Origin: Combretum micranthum
Lineage: Eukaryota > Streptophyta > Magnoliopsida > Myrtales > Combretaceae
Direction of reading: 5' to 3'
Length of the DNA: 64,000 bases
Assembly: GCA_024138025.1 (NCBI GenBank)
Contig: JAMXBD010001103.1
Location: 419,554-483,553, forward strand
A model generated the notes under the pieces. That model worked only from the letters and a program-made list of their open reading frames with translations. It was not told the DNA's origin and did not search any database. Positions 60,053-64,000 of the stretch are shown piece after piece (positions within the stretch are counted from its first letter, which is position 1; every line of letters begins with the position of its first letter). A program made the translations under genes and the position numbers.

Positions 60053-61744
60053 TTTTTCTTTTTTATTAAAAAAGGATATGGTAGGGTTACTGCAATTGGC
60101 CGATCATATGCGATAGGTGTGTTGGTTGGCCTGAGAGAAGTCTTAAACTGATGATATGTATACAGATGTCGTAGAGAGAGGTGTAGGAGGATGAATAGGC
60201 AAACTCGGTTTCTCTAGTGCATGAGTATGACATAATATCAAATCGAATAGATTTGATTGTTCTTCACTCATTTTTCGCATAGTGGTTACTTAGATCCTTT
60301 TTGGAGATATTTCAACAAAGTTTCCACATTGATCTCAACTTAGCAATACATAGAATGACCGTCCATAAGAAGAGGAGCCTCTTATTTTTTGATTTTATAG
60401 GCTAATATTAGTCATTGGATGACATCCGAATGAACGAATAAGATCAAGCATGGTTGATCACCGTTAGATTATATCCAAACGATCTGATAACTACTATTAA
60501 AGCCTTCTTTTCTAAAGTAGTTGTAATATCCTGAATCATACATTTACCTAATTTTTGGTAGTTACTGAATGGATAATAATGTCTCATGGAAGTCTTAGAA
60601 AATGTCTAAAAAATCATGTCTTTTTTTTTGTGAATTTAAATTTCAGTAATTACCAAATATGTTAATAAAAGACATAACCAAAATAAAAATATATATGCAT
60701 ATACAAGATCTATATCAAAGAACCATTTTCAACAAGATATAACAATAATAGTATGGTTAATATATAAATTATGGACTAAAAGCAATAAGTATGATGGTGA
60801 ACAAGGTCCCAATAATAATTCAAAAAGTATGAACAAAAGATAAACCTCATAAATTTATAATAATAAAATGAATGGTATAACCCCTCTTAATTTTTCTTAA
60901 CTTCAATAATCTTATTCTAATTAGGAATTAGCAGGAGACAATGTAGTTAATAAAACTCTAAAATATTTATAGTGATTCTAATTTAATATCAAAAATTCTA
61001 ATATAAATTTTTATAAATAAAGCCCCCCAAAGTCACTCCTATTTTATATATTGACATTTACCAAAATATTTTGTAGTGTTTTGCAATACCATAAAGAGTA
61101 TAGATGTCAAATATAACATCCGACTCGTAAGATAAATACATATACCAATGCGACTATGCAAATAAATGACATTATAGGAACATCATTATCTTTTATCTCC
61201 CTAAAACCTCAAACGCAAGAGAGAAAAGTATGATTGGAGCTTATTTCATAACTTAAAGGAAAACTCTTTTAACAGGAAAAAATATATGTATACACACACA
61301 CGCACACACATTAAAATATTATCTCATGTTAAGTAATGTGAACTGCAAGATATTATTTCCCTTTAGAAACCTTCCTCCTTGTAGCAACTGAAAAGAAAAT
61401 AATAATAATAATAATAATAACGACGAAGGCCCCAAAGAAGCCCTAAAGAATTGTCTGTCCAATAGTATAACAAAGGAAGGAGCCATCCATTTTCTCTCCC
61501 CACGTCATTAACCCTACTTACACACAACTACACTGAACAACCTTTTTCTGAATTAAATATATAATTTTGTTCCCTCGCCCATAGAATTGGTCATTGCGCT
61601 TACCATATAAATTTTCTTCCTGGAGAATTAATAAGTAAACAAGGAAATTCCAAGACTAAAGTCCTTGTCTATTCCACACTGCCCATATAAGTTTCTTGTT
61701 TCCAACATAGTACAACTAAACAAATTGATGATAATAATAATAAT

Positions 61745-61786
<42 letters not shown>

Positions 61787-62764
61787 CAAAGAGCCCTTAA
61801 CTTGATGATCAGATGATAAAACAAACCTAAGTGTGTTAGGACTAGACAAAAATAATAATAACAATAATAAATGATTATAACAATTGTAATATCCTAGGAT
61901 AACTTATAAATACAAATTCAATGTATGATAACATAAGTTGAACAAATGCATACGCACACACTTATAATCTAGCTACTTAAAAATATTAACCTTGAGGAGA
62001 AAATCCAATTCTCTTCTATAAGATTCGGTTTTGATAAAGATAGGAGGCTCTCTTCTTATGAACTCCACAAGCATTGAGGTAATGATCTTTTCCTTTATTT
62101 TATTATTTATTTTAGGTGGAAATCAGTAAATAAATCAACAAGATATGTAAATAATGATGGTGTGCATGGCTGGAATTAATAGATGCTACACTTAGTTTTA
62201 TATTTGATGAATATAGAAGTGATGAATTATGTTTAAATAATTTATTGAAGTGATTAATTAGAGTAAATTGATTAATTGTAAGAAAGAATTTCAATTTATC
62301 CGAGAAACAAGAGGGAACCATAACCAAAAGGGTGCGAGATTAATGGATACACTATTGAAGAATGGAGTTGATGAATGAAATCAATGGTCTAAAGAGATGA
62401 TATAGATGGCATTAATACACTAAAATGTTGGTTTAGCTAAGATAGGTAACAAGGGAAACAAGATTCGATCCACCATTAAGTATATATATACATATATTTT
62501 TTGATAATTGCAATTGAATTGTATAATAAAGTTATTACGGTGTCATTATGGCAACTCAAGTCGTGGTTCAAATAAGGGAACCATTAATTAAAATTTACAT
62601 AGGCATAATGATGCATTAGTTCATGATGGCATGCATATACAAATTTTGAACTAAATGTAACAAATGACATAGATTTTGGATTATTCAATTTAGAAATGTT
62701 TAATGTTGGAATTGAATTTAAAAAATAGAGATTTAGGTGTTGTAATATATGTCTTGGTCAATAG
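60053..62764. other. Intergenic, no gene recognised; microsatellites
   Basis: AT-rich DNA with TA-, CA- and AAT-type microsatellites (AAT at about 61399-61420). The 60080-60500 part has more balanced composition but no open frame. The short frames here are low-complexity artefacts. Confidence 0.4.
61729..61785. repeat. Compound AAT/AAC microsatellite
   Basis: (AAT)n about 61729-61745 passes into (AAC)n 61745-61785 without interruption. The array looks pure and hence likely length-variable. Confidence 0.92.
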
Positions 62765-64000
62765 TGTAATGCCCCAAAACAAATGGATCTAAGTATGTAT
62801 AGTTGCCACGTATAATACTTTATGTATTATATGCATAGGCTTCCTTAAAAGATATGTTTATCATGAATCTTTGCTATCAAATTTTAAATTCTGAAATTGT
62901 TTAGTTAGATTTTAGAAACAAATAAATTTAGCAGTAGTAAAAACCTATTTATAAAAAACGTTCCTCATTCTACTCACAAGAGTAGAATCAACTTTCACAA
63001 ATGAAACTATACTATTAGGTATCTCATATATCTTTCTTGATGATAAAACAAAGCTTATTAAAAACATGTGGAATCCATGAGGACCTTAAGGAAATATACA
63101 ACTTCAAAAGATAAATCTAACATTAATATTAAAATAAAATATAATCAAATGATCCGACTCTCTTCACTCTTCATCAAATCTTTCCAAAGTTATCCCATAC
63201 CCAAGCAATCATCAAGCAATCAACACCTAGAAAGAAGAGAATAATGAGTCGAAAGCCTAGTACAACAGTAACATAAACACACATGAGATAGGCATACATG
63301 CTTAATTTAATGCAATGCAATAGCTAATAGATTTTATCTTTAATTAAAGTGAAACAAGAAATGCTGGAGTACTCACACTTGGAAACAAGCCTATGAGAAT
63401 CTAAGGGCCCTAAGTAACAACAACTACTTAGTGGGTTGATATTGGCAGCGCAAATACCTATATCTTTTATATGATATACCAGAAAAGGAAAAATAGCATC
63501 CTCTAAGGTTGACAGCTGTTATACATCTTTACTTATCTCGGTTCATAATATCACTTAATTCAACCAGTCCCATAAATGTAAATTCAATCATATTGCTTCC
63601 TTCCAAGCTTAAATAAATGTTATACCGATACCATTTGCCCTATCAGCTACTTGTTGAGCCACTTATCAATTGTCATTGCTCATGATAAGGGGATAACCTA
63701 AGCCTAACTACCGTGTTAGCATCACTAATAAGATTGTCAATCCCCAAACTAAATTCAACAACACAAGCATAAGCAACAATCATTAATTAAGCCTTCTTTA
63801 GTTTTAGTTCGTTTATGATGCCTATCCTAACGTACAACACGTAAGTCACTACATACCTTATCTAAAATCTTGGAGAGATCAAAAGATAGTCCAGAAGATA
63901 AATTAGAGGGTTCGATCAATGCAAACCCTAGATTTCTTTTTCGACAATTCTTAAGTTCAAACCCTAGAACAGGAAGTCAATTGAAAAACCCTAAAGTCAA
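62765..64000 (+). repeat. Family G LTR 'H', truncated by window end
   Basis: Starts TGTAATGCCCC at 62765 and aligns with the start of the other two copies: a GTATAATAC...TATT...AGGCTTCCT block, then a GAAAT(T/C)GTTTAG(T/C)TAGATTT block. The shared later phrase CCTATCCTAACGTACAACAC...TAAGTCACTAC is near 63822. The remaining two thirds lie beyond the window. Confidence 0.8.

Noticed and set aside
61628..61864. 78-codon frame with long Val/Ile runs
   Set aside because: Produced by the AAT/AAC compound microsatellite.
1..64000. tRNA genes, CRISPR arrays, integrated pararetrovirus or prokaryotic features
   Set aside because: None seen. The RT-bearing sequences have integrase downstream of RNase H and LTRs, as in Ty3/gypsy elements, not pararetroviruses.

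Overview
The window looks like nuclear DNA of a dicot-type flowering plant, from a gene-poor and strongly AT-rich stretch made almost entirely of nested transposable elements. Evidence: Ty3/gypsy elements of the Tekay (chromovirus) and Athila clades, a Cassandra-type miniature retrotransposon carrying 5S rRNA-like sequence, hAT and CACTA DNA transposons, and captured host exons with plant introns (ubiquitin-conjugating enzyme E2 and chaperonin CCT-theta). I see no intact, clearly functional host gene, tRNA, rRNA locus or CRISPR. Species cannot be named from the sequence alone.

1-21136: a three-level nest. A decayed Tekay-like element 'A' (+ strand; 5' LTR cut by the window edge, 3' LTR 17536-21136) was hit inside its integrase gene by an Athila-like element 'B' (- strand, 2844-16651; near-identical 5-bp target duplications). 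B was itself hit near the gag/protease junction by a solo LTR 'C' of A's family (12405-15851). B keeps protease, RT, RNase H and integrase pieces plus an extra ORF 3' of pol. It has lost gag, its primer site and most of its 5' LTR.

21137-31901: the 3' part of another gypsy LTR ('X') is split by a 7.2-kb non-autonomous CACTA element (22081-29297, TSD TGG). That element carries pieces of at least two host genes on the same strand: CCT-theta exons, and the promoter, 5'UTR intron and first coding exon of an E2. It also holds a plausible four-exon 87-codon gene that I do not recognise. A long imperfect inverted repeat (about 29430-31220) and a Copia-like LTR end follow.

32073-43287: a solo LTR of a second family 'G' (32073-35537, TSD ATCAT), a candidate old hAT MITE (36207-36657), and a hAT-like element (38446-43279, 8-bp TSD) with a solo A-family LTR 'D' inserted in it (39127-43238, TSD ATAGG).

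43288-52956: mostly anonymous intergenic DNA with a complete Cassandra TRIM (45291-45849), a degraded LTR fragment, a small MITE (49470-49700), a field of diverged 100-bp-scale repeats and a very AT-rich block.

52957-64000: a second G-family LTR 'F' (52957-60052) split by a solo A-family LTR 'E' (53375-56838, TSD CTATC), AT-rich spacer with microsatellites, and the start of a third G-family LTR 'H' (62765 to window end).

The window is therefore a record of successive insertion and LTR-LTR recombination: four complete isolated LTRs and one that runs off the window, against only two elements with internal sequence. Its most biologically interesting item is the gene-capturing CACTA element.
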